Shown in pieces: positions 50,538 through 58,621 of a stretch of DNA of 64,000 nucleotides (its first letter is position 1; each line of letters starts with the position of its first letter). The stretch is from Planctomycetota bacterium. Its GTDB lineage: Bacteria; Planctomycetota; UBA8742; UBA2392. The DNA is taken from contig JAGQRH010000004.1 in the NCBI GenBank assembly GCA_020425605.1, positions 1 through 64,000 on the forward strand, in the 5' to 3' direction. Below the pieces are notes generated by a model. It was given only the letters and a program-made list of their open reading frames with translations, did not search any database and was not told the origin of the DNA. The position numbers and the translations under genes were made by a program.

Positions 50538-52177
50538 TGCTCAAGCCCATTCTGATCGCACTGGTCGTCTCAGCTCTGGCCGGTGCTGTCGCCGCGCAGG
50601 GTGTACTTGAAGTACGAGAAGGTGGTGCCGGGGGAACTCCGATCACCGATGATCAGGCCGTTGGCGGCCAGCGCGATTTCGGACAGATCGCTGTTTCCAC
50701 ACAAAGTGCCCCGCTGACGATTTACCTCACCAATACGGGGACGACTGCGATCACGTTCTTGACCATGACCAAGACGGGGGCCCAGCCCCTCGATTTCTAC
50801 CTGAACACATCTGCAATGACGAATCCGCTGGGCGTGGGCCAATCAACCGCATTCACGATCACGTTCTATCGCACGACGGCAGGCACGAGCACCGCAGCAG
50901 TCCATCTTCCGCACAACGCCGTTTCATCGGGTACCTCTCCGTTCGACATCAACTTAACCGGAGAGGCGATCGTGCCGCAGCCCAGGATCACAGTCACTGA
51001 GGGGTCCGTCGGCGGTACACCAATTGCCCATCAGCAGTCTCCCACAGGGACTGGCCGAGACTTCGCGACGCAAGACATCTCAGCCGGACCGACGGCCGCG
51101 ATCACGATCTTCATAACGAACACGGGTACCGGCACGCTCGCGCTGGCAACGCCTGACATGGGTGGAACCTGGTGGACAGAATACGTCGTCAACGCCACCG
51201 GGATGCTTTCCAGCCTTACGCCTGGACAATCCACGAGTTTCACGGTCGCATTCGATCCGGCTTCGAACGGGCAAAAAGATGCGTACGTGCGGATCGCGCA
51301 CACGGACCCGACCCAGCCCTCTCCCTATTACCTGCCGGTCACCGGCGTCGGTACGACCACACCGCAGCCTCTGATGCAGCTGTGGTACAACACGACGATG
51401 ATCACGGACGGCGGCTCGCTGAACATCGGCACGTTCACAGCAAGCTCGCCAATCAGCGTGGGCTTCACAATCCAGAACGCCGGCGCGGCAAGCCTGAACC
51501 TGACCGGAACGCCACTGTTGGGCGTCTACAACACGGCTGGCTGCAACACGTCCATCACCACCCTGCCCGGTACACCTGTCGCGGTCGGCGGTTCGACCAA
51601 TTGCAGTATCGACGTAACGCCGACTTACCACGGCAACTGGAGTTTCGAGCTCTGGATCGCCAACAACGATCCGGCCCGAAACCCATACAACGTAACGATC
51701 CAGGGTACCGGCGTGGTCACGGCAACCGAGATCCGCATGATCACCGAGCCGACCGACGCAACGGCCGGACAAGTCTTTCCCACGCCGCCGGTTCTGGCCG
51801 TCACCGATGCCAGCGGCGCAGTGCGGACGGATGACTACACAACACAAGTACTGGCAAGCATCAGCTCAGGCACGGGCCACCCATCTGCGGTACTTGGCGG
51901 CACGCTGACGGTCACGGCCATCGCCGGCTACATTTCGTTCAACGACCTTGAAATCGACCGCGGCGGCATGGGCTACACGCTGACGTTCACCAACACCAAC
52001 GGCCCCCTCGGAAGCACCGTGAGCACTACTTTCGACGTAGCCTCAACCGGCGGCGGCAAGAAAGACAGCGGCGGTGACGAAGAGAGCTGCAGCACCGGCA
52101 CGGGAAGCGGTGGCACTGTGTACGCAGCCCTGCTGCTCAGCCTGATGGCGTTGGTCGTTCGGCGCAGCAGAGCGTAA
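50537..52177 (+). CDS. Choice-of-anchor-D surface protein, paralogue with Cys-type tail
   Basis: 546 residues. Signal peptide MLKPILIALVVSALAGAVAA, then the same series of anchor-D repeats and final Ig-like module as the C-terminal half of the preceding protein, with long near-identical stretches such as GTWWTEYVVNATGMLSSLTP. A duplication of the 3' part of that gene fused to a new signal sequence is the simplest explanation. The tail is SCSTGTGSGG, a helix (TVYAALLLSLMALVV) and RRSR. The start overlaps the upstream stop, so both are made together. A weak inverted repeat follows (52193-52228). Confidence 0.8.
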   Translation: MLKPILIALVVSALAGAVAAQGVLEVREGGAGGTPITDDQAVGGQRDFGQIAVSTQSAPLTIYLTNTGTTAITFLTMTKTGAQPLDFYLNTSAMTNPLGVGQSTAFTITFYRTTAGTSTAAVHLPHNAVSSGTSPFDINLTGEAIVPQPRITVTEGSVGGTPIAHQQSPTGTGRDFATQDISAGPTAAITIFITNTGTGTLALATPDMGGTWWTEYVVNATGMLSSLTPGQSTSFTVAFDPASNGQKDAYVRIAHTDPTQPSPYYLPVTGVGTTTPQPLMQLWYNTTMITDGGSLNIGTFTASSPISVGFTIQNAGAASLNLTGTPLLGVYNTAGCNTSITTLPGTPVAVGGSTNCSIDVTPTYHGNWSFELWIANNDPARNPYNVTIQGTGVVTATEIRMITEPTDATAGQVFPTPPVLAVTDASGAVRTDDYTTQVLASISSGTGHPSAVLGGTLTVTAIAGYISFNDLEIDRGGMGYTLTFTNTNGPLGSTVSTTFDVASTGGGKKDSGGDEESCSTGTGSGGTVYAALLLSLMALVVRRSRA

Positions 52178-52192
52178 GTGGTGCCCGGCCGC

Positions 52193-52228
52193 TCGCCAGA
52201 AGGGTCTTGTGTGCGTGCTTTCTGGCGA
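52193..52228. terminator. Possible terminator between converging genes
   Basis: Stem TCGCCAGAA (52193-52201) and TTCTGGCGA (52220-52228) with an 18-nt loop; only a loose T-rich tail. Lies between the surface-protein operon and bshC. Confidence 0.35.
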
Positions 52229-52234
52229 ACTCTT

Positions 52235-53812
52235 CTACATCACCGCGACGTGGTGGCCGAAGTCGAAGACTTCGGGGACGCTGTCGATGGCTTCGATCAG
52301 CTTGAGGCCGTAGCGGGCGTAGGCGCTGAGTAGCGTGATCACCCGCTCCTGCGGCTTGTCTTCGGGGAAATAGCGGTTCAGCAGTGGCTGCATCTCGCCG
52401 CCGCCTTCTGTGATGCTGAGCGGGTCATATTTGACCCGTGTCATCACATCCCCCACTGCGCGCATCGTGCGCTGCTCGAACTTGACGATATCCTGCTCAA
52501 GCGGCTTGGCGAGGCCCGTCAGATTCTCGCGCAAGTCATGGAACGCACGGCGCACAGCCAGTTGCGCCTCATCGCTCACGATGCCCGCCTCGTTCTGCCG
52601 CCACTTCAGGCGCTTCCGGAACGCGACGATCTTGTCGAACAACTTCGCATCCGCGGCGTCGACCAGCGTCATCGACAAACGAGGGAACAGCGACGGCATG
52701 AACACCTGCGACGTCCGGTGCAGGCCTTTCAGCAGGCCGTGATACGCAATCTCGGCCTGACCGCCGACGTATGCAACGGTCGGGAAAATCGCGTTCTGTA
52801 CCAACGGCCGCAGCAGCACGTTCGGCGTGAACTTGCCCGGCTCGGCCCGGATCTGTTTCAGCAGCTCGGTCTTCGAAATCGACTCGTCCGAGCCCTCAAT
52901 GACCAGCCGCTTGCCTTCGGTACTGACATGGCGGCGCTCGCCGCGTACGGTCTTGAACAGGTTCAGGTGGTTTGAAATAGGCACGCCTGCGGGCAGACCG
53001 AGGGCATCCAGGCGCTCGGCGACGCGTTGCAGGGCCGTACGACGCTCCTCGCGCTTTTCGACTTCAAGTAACAGCAGGCGCTTCCACGCCGGGTGATCGA
53101 CCAGCGCCCATGGCTCGATGACGACCAGCCCGCGCGACCCCAGCAGCTCGTTCAGCAGCCGCGTGAAGGCGGCACCGAAATTGCGCCCGGCGCCCTCACG
53201 CAGCAGCAGCGACGCCCGCTCGGCGAACGGGCCGTCGCCCAGGGCTTCCTGCGCCGCCTGCCATGAAGCGTCTTCCGGGCCCGGCAGCATGATGTCGCGC
53301 ACGTGGCGTTTGCCGGCCGGTATGTCAAAGCGGAATTTGCGCAACTCGCCGCCTGCGCCGACGCTTCGAATCCGGTTGATTTCCTCGATGTCGCTGTCGT
53401 CGCTGGCGTTCCAGAAGATCGGGATGCACGGCTGGCCTGACGCGCGCTCAACTTCGCGGGCAAGCCGCACGGCCGTGAGCGCCTTGTACAACACCAGCAC
53501 CGGGCCACCGCCGAGCCCCGCCTGCTGGCCGGTAACCACGCAGACGGCCGCAGGGTCGGCCAGACGCTCGATGTTCTCATGCACGGCGCGAGGTGCAGGG
53601 TGGCGCTCGGCGTACTGTTTCAGCAGCTGGACGATCGTTTCGCGCTCAAAACGCGGCTTCCACGTGCGGTTCAGCAGGCGGCTGGCCTGCGCGGCGAGAT
53701 GCTCCGGCCGGCGGTAGTCGCTGCTGTAAAACGCCTCCACGCGGGCGAAATCGGTGATATACCGTCGGCCGAGCTCATTGCCGCCGTCGAGATAGGCATG
53801 GTCTGAAGGCAT
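52235..53812 (-). CDS. bshC: Bacillithiol biosynthesis cysteine-adding enzyme BshC
   Basis: 525 residues from ATG 53812; the frame extends upstream through a repeat-rich spacer and is discarded. Characteristic BshC segments: VCVVTGQQAGLGGGPVLVLY, KALTAVRLAREVE, IPIFWNASDDSDIEEINR, ISNHLNLF, and NAIFPTVAYVGGQAEIAYHG near the nucleotide site; a C-terminal coiled coil (LKWRQNEAGIVSDEAQLAVR) closes it. BshC couples L-cysteine to glucosaminyl-malate, the last step to bacillithiol. The GT2 gene next door is not of the BshA (GT4) type, and bshA and bshB are not in the window. Confidence 0.9.
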   Translation of the reverse strand: MPSDHAYLDGGNELGRRYITDFARVEAFYSSDYRRPEHLAAQASRLLNRTWKPRFERETIVQLLKQYAERHPAPRAVHENIERLADPAAVCVVTGQQAGLGGGPVLVLYKALTAVRLAREVERASGQPCIPIFWNASDDSDIEEINRIRSVGAGGELRKFRFDIPAGKRHVRDIMLPGPEDASWQAAQEALGDGPFAERASLLLREGAGRNFGAAFTRLLNELLGSRGLVVIEPWALVDHPAWKRLLLLEVEKREERRTALQRVAERLDALGLPAGVPISNHLNLFKTVRGERRHVSTEGKRLVIEGSDESISKTELLKQIRAEPGKFTPNVLLRPLVQNAIFPTVAYVGGQAEIAYHGLLKGLHRTSQVFMPSLFPRLSMTLVDAADAKLFDKIVAFRKRLKWRQNEAGIVSDEAQLAVRRAFHDLRENLTGLAKPLEQDIVKFEQRTMRAVGDVMTRVKYDPLSITEGGGEMQPLLNRYFPEDKPQERVITLLSAYARYGLKLIEAIDSVPEVFDFGHHVAVM

Positions 53813-53819
53813 GGGCGGA

Positions 53820-53896
53820 ATGATCAATGAAGATTGGCCAATGATCAATGAGGTGACAGAGCCAATTGACCATTGATCTCTGATCATTGACCATTG
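53820..53896. repeat. AT-rich repeats between bshC and the glycosyltransferase gene
   Basis: ATGATCAATGA occurs at 53820-53830 and 53841-53851, followed by related words in the opposite sense: CCATTGATC, TGATCATTGA and CCATTG (to 53896). The block is AT-rich against a GC-rich surround and lies where divergent promoters must be. It may be an operator or a small repeat family. Confidence 0.5.
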
Positions 53897-53907
53897 CCCC
53901 GGATTCC

Positions 53908-54711
53908 ATGCCCGAGACTGCCGCCTCAACCGAGCCTCCCACCGCCTCCGGCGCCAATAGCGGCGTCGGGCTATCGATTATCATTCCGGCCTACAATGAA
54001 GCCGCGAGGCTGCCGGCGTTCCTGGACTCGGTCGTCGCCTGGTGCAGCAAGAACCGGCCGGGCACTGAGATCATCGTGGTGGATGACGGCAGCAGCGACG
54101 GCACAGCCGCCACGGCCGCCCGGGAAGCAGTGCGAGTCATCTCGCATTTGCAGAACGCCGGCAAGGGTGCCGCCGTCCGGACCGGCATGCTTGCGGCAAC
54201 CGGGCGCATGCGCCTGTTCGCGGACGCCGACGGCGCAACCACAATGGACGAATTGCCGGCGCTTGAGCGCGCGATTGCGGAGGGCGCCGACATCGCCGTC
54301 GCCAGCCGCGAGGGCGCGGACAAGCTGGTGCAGGCCAGCCCGCTGCGCCGCTTTCTGGGGCGCTGGTTCAATCGTGCCGTGCGAATGGGCGCTGTGAAGG
54401 GCATCCGGGATACCCAGTGCGGTTTCAAGCTGTTCGGCAGCCCGGCCGCGCTGGAGTTATTCAGTATCGCGCAGGAGGACGGGTTCGCGTTCGACGTCGA
54501 GTTGCTGCTCATTGCGCAGCGCCGCCGGCTGAAGATCGCCGAAGTGTTCGTGAACTGGACCGAGATGGCCGGCAGCAAGGTCAGCCTGTTTCGCGATGGT
54601 TGGCGGATGTTGCAGGCCGTGCGACGCATCAAGAAGCGCTACAAACGCGGCGAGTATGAGCGTGCGACGCCGAAACTGACGCCTTCTACGGAGGCCGCGG
54701 CAACAGGCTGA
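53908..54711 (+). CDS. Family 2 glycosyltransferase, ALG5-like
   Basis: 267 residues from ATG 53908. GT-A fold motifs: SIIIPAYNEAARLPAFLDSV, EIIVVDDGSSDGT, NAGKGAAVRTGML, and the metal site FADADGATTMDELPALE. The segment KGIRDTQCGFKLF with EDGFAFDVELLLIAQ is typical of dolichyl-phosphate beta-glucosyltransferase (ALG5)-like enzymes that load glucose or a related sugar onto a polyprenyl phosphate. No membrane helix is seen. The methyltransferase gene starts 4 nt after the stop. No ribosome site is obvious. Confidence 0.85.
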   Translation: MPETAASTEPPTASGANSGVGLSIIIPAYNEAARLPAFLDSVVAWCSKNRPGTEIIVVDDGSSDGTAATAAREAVRVISHLQNAGKGAAVRTGMLAATGRMRLFADADGATTMDELPALERAIAEGADIAVASREGADKLVQASPLRRFLGRWFNRAVRMGAVKGIRDTQCGFKLFGSPAALELFSIAQEDGFAFDVELLLIAQRRRLKIAEVFVNWTEMAGSKVSLFRDGWRMLQAVRRIKKRYKRGEYERATPKLTPSTEAAATG

Positions 54712-54715
54712 TCTG

Positions 54716-55444
54716 ATGGAAACCGCCGAATACGATCGCATGGCCCGGGTAGAGGAGCGCCACTGGTGGTTTCGGGCGCGGCTGGCCGTGGTTCGCACGT
54801 TCCTGCGCAAGTACGTGCCGCCCGGTGTCGGGCTGGATTGCAGCTGCGGCACCGGCATGACGCTGAAGCAGCTTCCACAGTGGGTGCAGATCGGCGCCGA
54901 CCTGCACGGCCTGGCGCTGAAACACACGCGGGAGCGAGGCCTCGAGCGACTGATACAGGCCGACCTGCGCCGCCTGCCGATTGCAGACGCGAGCCTCGAT
55001 CTGGTGACATCGCTCGACACGCTTGAGCACATCGACAACGACCAGGCTGCACTAAGCGAGATCTTCCGCATACTCAAGCCAGGCGGGCACGGGCTGTTCA
55101 CGGTACCGGCGCACCCCTGGATGTTTTCGGCCCATGACCGGGCACTACACCACGTACGTCGCTACCGCCGTGCCGAATTCCGCGACAAGGTGACCTCGGC
55201 CGGCTTCCGCATTCGCAAGTATCGGTACATCAATACGGCCCTTTTCCCGCTGGTGGCCGCGGTGCGGTTGGTCAGCAGGGATGACGGACAAGGCGACGGC
55301 AAGAGCGACACGGAGCATGTACCTGCCGGGCCGGTGAATTTCGCTCTATACAGCATCTTTGCGAGCGAGCGCTGGCTGCTGCCGTGGCTGCCGAGCCTGA
55401 TGGGCGTCAGCCTGCTCTGCCTCGTTCGCAAGCCCGCGACGTAA
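54716..55444 (+). CDS. SAM-dependent methyltransferase paired with the glycosyltransferase
   Basis: 242 residues. The N-terminal EERHWWFRARLAVVRTFL is the known start of a Methyltransf_11/23-type family common in polysaccharide loci. SAM-binding motif I is GLDCSCGTGMTLKQL, motif II region DLVTSLDTLEHIDND, and FRILKPGG. The C-terminal part has two hydrophobic stretches (LFPLVAAVRL and WLLPWLPSLMGVSLLCLV), suggesting membrane contact. With the ALG5-like enzyme it probably modifies a lipid-linked sugar. Confidence 0.8.
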   Translation: METAEYDRMARVEERHWWFRARLAVVRTFLRKYVPPGVGLDCSCGTGMTLKQLPQWVQIGADLHGLALKHTRERGLERLIQADLRRLPIADASLDLVTSLDTLEHIDNDQAALSEIFRILKPGGHGLFTVPAHPWMFSAHDRALHHVRRYRRAEFRDKVTSAGFRIRKYRYINTALFPLVAAVRLVSRDDGQGDGKSDTEHVPAGPVNFALYSIFASERWLLPWLPSLMGVSLLCLVRKPAT

Positions 55445-55550
55445 ACCACCACCGCTCTGTCACTTACGAAACCACTGCCAATCATTAAGCGGTGCTGAAC
55501 CATTCATTTTCTGATTCGTTCGTAAGCAGACACTGGGCGAGTTAGACTTA

Positions 55551-55568
55551 GGGTGCATATGTGCACCC
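55551..55568. promoter_or_regulatory. Hairpin in the leader of the CAP-domain gene
   Basis: GGGTGCA / TGCACCC with a TATG loop, 22 nt before the start codon. It could be a 5'-UTR hairpin or an operator; no T-run follows. Confidence 0.35.
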
Positions 55569-55589
55569 GTGCGGCCATTTGGAGACGCC

Positions 55590-56792
55590 ATGGCCCGTAG
55601 TCGCTTGGTTCCGACCCTGAAGTGGATTGTGTTGTTATTGGTCATGCTGGTCATGGCCGCCCCGGCGTTGTCCGCCCAGGACGATGACGACGATTTCATC
55701 AAAGAGCTGCGCAAGAAGAAGGCGCGAGAAAAGGCCATTGCCGAAGGCAAGGACCCGGACGCCGTCGAGAAGCCGCCCGAGCCCGCCAAGCCAAAGCTGC
55801 CGCCCACTGCTTCCGGTTGGGTCAGCACGATCCAGCGCAAATGGGACTCCGACAAGGAAACAGACCAGCAGCTCGTGAAAGAGGCCGTCGAAGCGCTCAA
55901 GGGCGCCATCGGCGAAGACAAAGAGCTGGCTGCAAAGGTCGCCGAAGACTTCAAGGGCTTCAAGGAAAAGGAAGCAGCCCGCGCCGTAGACGACGCGATC
56001 CGCGCTTCCGGTGTCACGGTTGATCGCCTGCGGACGGTGCTTGATGAGAATCGCCCGCTCGCACTCAAGGCCATCATGGATCCGGCCTACACGGAATCCG
56101 ACGGCTGCAAGAAACAGCCCGAAGTCGACGCCGCATGCAAGCCACTGTTTGAAGTCTGGCGAGATCCGGTCGGCTACGCGGCCGAGCACTTCGGCCTCGA
56201 CCTGGCGGCACCGGCCGCAAAGCTGGATGCCCTGGCAGCGACACTCGGCGAAATCGTACCCGAGCTGGCAACCTGGCCCGAGGGCTTTGACGGCGCCGAG
56301 GCCATGATGCGCCAGAAGGGCGCCGAGCTGTTAAACGTCAAGGAGAAGGAATACAAGGCCAACTCAGGCGTGCTCGAGGCCAATGAAGCGCTGGAAGGCG
56401 GCACCCTCACCGATGAAGACAAGCGCCACGTCCGTGTTCTGAACGACTACCGGATGATGCTTGGCAAGGGCTGTGTTTCGATCAACTTGAGCCTGTGCAA
56501 GGCCACGACCGGCCACTCGCAGTACATGAACAAGATCAAGAAGCTTGCGCACAACATTCCGGGTGAGCCTGGTGGCGCGACACCGCAGGCGCGCGCCAAG
56601 AATGCGGGCTTCGCCGGCAGCGTCGCCGAGAACTGCCTGGTTGGCGCGGAAAACGGTGATCAGGCCGTGTGGCAGTGGTACGGTGCGGCAGAACACCATC
56701 GCAACATGATCGGCAACCACAGCATCATCGGCGTCGGGCATGACGGCGCGTACTGGACGCAGAATTTCTCCGGCGGAGGCAGAGGCCGGTAG
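55590..56792 (+). CDS. Secreted CAP-domain (SCP/YkwD-type) protein
   Basis: 400 residues from ATG 55590 with GGAGA upstream. Signal peptide to about residue 29 (LLLVMLVMAAPALSAQ), an acidic, Lys-rich helical middle (~30-250) and a CAP domain: LNDYRMMLGKG, ATTGHSQYMNKIKKLAH, AKNAGFAGSVAENCLVG, then AVWQWYGAAEHHRNMIGNHS and a final IGVGHDGAYWTQNFS. The His, Glu and second His of CAP cavities are present. CAP proteins outside cells bind lipids or act on cell walls; its role is open. The HEAT-vWA gene follows after 82 nt. Confidence 0.85.
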   Translation: MARSRLVPTLKWIVLLLVMLVMAAPALSAQDDDDDFIKELRKKKAREKAIAEGKDPDAVEKPPEPAKPKLPPTASGWVSTIQRKWDSDKETDQQLVKEAVEALKGAIGEDKELAAKVAEDFKGFKEKEAARAVDDAIRASGVTVDRLRTVLDENRPLALKAIMDPAYTESDGCKKQPEVDAACKPLFEVWRDPVGYAAEHFGLDLAAPAAKLDALAATLGEIVPELATWPEGFDGAEAMMRQKGAELLNVKEKEYKANSGVLEANEALEGGTLTDEDKRHVRVLNDYRMMLGKGCVSINLSLCKATTGHSQYMNKIKKLAHNIPGEPGGATPQARAKNAGFAGSVAENCLVGAENGDQAVWQWYGAAEHHRNMIGNHSIIGVGHDGAYWTQNFSGGGRGR

Positions 56793-56874
56793 CACGACGA
56801 GGGGCGAGACGGGAATCGCCAGAAGAATCGAATCGCTGGGCAGTGGGGTGCGAATCCGTGGGAGGATTGACTCA

Positions 56875-58539
56875 ATGACAAGCAGACTCTGGACCAAGAC
56901 TATGCTGGCAGGCGCGTGCCTGACGGCATTAATGTGCGTCTCTACCACTACCGTGGGCGCAGACGCGGCCGACGAAGCCGTCAGGATCGCCAGCAAGAAC
57001 ATCACCGACAAGAACCCGGATGTTCGCGCCAAGGCCGTGGCAGACCTCGCCCGTGCGAACAACAAGTCGGGTGCCACGTTCATCATGACCTGCCTTGCCA
57101 CAGAAGACGACGGACCGGCCGGCTGGAACATGGCTGAGTCCATCTCGATGCTCACGTCGGAAGAAGCGCTCGACGTCGTCGAGAAGAACGTGCTGAAGTG
57201 GAACAGGCCGGAAAACCTGTTCGGCGCGTTCTGGACGTTCCTCGGCCTGAGCCAGCAGAACAGCGAACGCGGCAACGCGATTCTGCGCCAGGCGATCGAA
57301 GACTCCAAGGATGATGACATCTATCTGCGCTCGGCCGCGATCGAGGCCATGGCACGCACCGGCCGAACCGACATGGCCGAGCTGCTGCTGAAGGTGCTCA
57401 AGACCTACGAAGAAGACTGGGACGAAAAGACGCCGATCATCGCACTGACTTGCATCCAGGCGTCGCCGAAGATGACCAACGGCGGCGACACGACGCTGCG
57501 CAACAACATCGTACTCGCGCTGGCCGACATCCTCGAGAAATCCAAGGATGACCGCATCCAGTGGTTCACCTGCAAGGCATTGGCTGAGATCACCGGCGAA
57601 GACACCTACATCGAAGCACGCTTCTGGCGCTGGTGGGTTGAGATGGGTGGCAAGAAGGTTGCCCGCGGCGACGGTGGTGGCGATGGCAACACGGTCGCGG
57701 GTCGCGACGTGCCCAAGTTCTTCAAGGCCGCGGCCGTCGGCAAGCGCGTGATGTTCGTGATCGACATTTCCGGCTCGATGCAGGGCCCGGTCACGATGCC
57801 GCCGCCCGAGAAAGAGCCCGCCAAGGAAGATCCGAAGAAAGAAGACGGCCCCGTCACCGGCGGCAAGAAGAGCGGCAAAGACGGCGACGATGACGACAAG
57901 GAAAAGAAGGCCGAGATTCCGCCGCCCGACTACAGCAAGGTCAAGACGAAGATGGACCTCGCAAAGGTCGAGCTGATTCACACGCTTAAGTACCTGCCTG
58001 ATGACTATTGGTTCAACGTTGTGATCTACTCGACCGGCCACGACTGGATCGACGGCAGCAACAAGGAATTCGTCCAGGCCACGGAAAGCAACAAGGCCAA
58101 GTTCATCAAGAAGGTCGAGGCGCTGAACTGGGCACAACTCACCAACATCCACGGTGCGCTGACCCGCGGCTTCTGCGGCAACAAGCGCAAGTCGCTTGAC
58201 CCGAACAAGATCGGCAAAAAGGAAAACAACCCGGCATGGGACCCGGAATGCCTGCGCACCGGCGCCACTACGATCTTCTTCCTGACGGACGGCACGCCGA
58301 CCATCAGTGACGATTGCACCGATGGCGGCCAGGTGGGGCGTCCCGGTGGGCCGATGATCGGCAACGGGCGGTTCTGTCAGCCCGAAAACATCGCGCTCGA
58401 CATGGCGCGGATGAACGTGTTCCGCAAATGTGTGATCAACACGGTGGGCATCGGCCCCCACGACGGTCGGCTACTTGAGGCGCTGGCGCGCATGTCCGGC
58501 GGCGAGTACATCGACCGTACGGGACTCGCGGGACGCTAG
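56875..58539 (+). CDS. Secreted HEAT-vWA protein 1, charged insert after MIDAS
   Basis: 554 residues from ATG 56875 with GGAGG upstream. Signal peptide (MLAGACLTALMCVSTTTVGA). Residues ~35-245 are HEAT-like helices (NITDKNPDVRAKAVADLARA, DDDIYLRSAAIEAMARTGRT). The vWA domain starts VGKRVMFVIDISGSMQG, with MIDAS DISGS at 297-301. Directly after this strand, ~50 residues of Lys, Asp, Glu and Pro are inserted before the first helix (KMDLAKVELIHTLKYL). The later MIDAS Thr (TNIHGAL) and Asp (FFLTDGTP) are present. It probably binds a partner through a metal outside the cytoplasm. Related to the next gene. Confidence 0.85.
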   Translation: MTSRLWTKTMLAGACLTALMCVSTTTVGADAADEAVRIASKNITDKNPDVRAKAVADLARANNKSGATFIMTCLATEDDGPAGWNMAESISMLTSEEALDVVEKNVLKWNRPENLFGAFWTFLGLSQQNSERGNAILRQAIEDSKDDDIYLRSAAIEAMARTGRTDMAELLLKVLKTYEEDWDEKTPIIALTCIQASPKMTNGGDTTLRNNIVLALADILEKSKDDRIQWFTCKALAEITGEDTYIEARFWRWWVEMGGKKVARGDGGGDGNTVAGRDVPKFFKAAAVGKRVMFVIDISGSMQGPVTMPPPEKEPAKEDPKKEDGPVTGGKKSGKDGDDDDKEKKAEIPPPDYSKVKTKMDLAKVELIHTLKYLPDDYWFNVVIYSTGHDWIDGSNKEFVQATESNKAKFIKKVEALNWAQLTNIHGALTRGFCGNKRKSLDPNKIGKKENNPAWDPECLRTGATTIFFLTDGTPTISDDCTDGGQVGRPGGPMIGNGRFCQPENIALDMARMNVFRKCVINTVGIGPHDGRLLEALARMSGGEYIDRTGLAGR

Positions 58540-58549
58540 GATTTGTTGG

Positions 58550-58577
58550 CCGGGGGCGCTCGAGCGCCCCCGGTTTT
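58550..58577 (+). terminator. Intrinsic terminator between the two vWA genes
   Basis: A 24-nt perfect palindrome (half CCGGGGGCGCTC) followed by TTTTC. Confidence 0.85.
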
Positions 58578-58621
58578 CTACCCGCACATGAACAGACCCC
58601 TTCAGGATTGGAACCCCGTTC

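Noticed and set aside
52235-54711. Idea that the glycosyltransferase next to bshC is the bacillithiol enzyme BshA
   Set aside because: It is a GT2/ALG5-type enzyme with a DADGA metal site, whereas BshA is a GT4 enzyme.
56929-58461. Open frame of 510 codons on the minus strand
   Set aside because: Antisense to the HEAT-vWA gene, whose domains and ribosome site are clear. The composition is that of a reversed high-GC gene.
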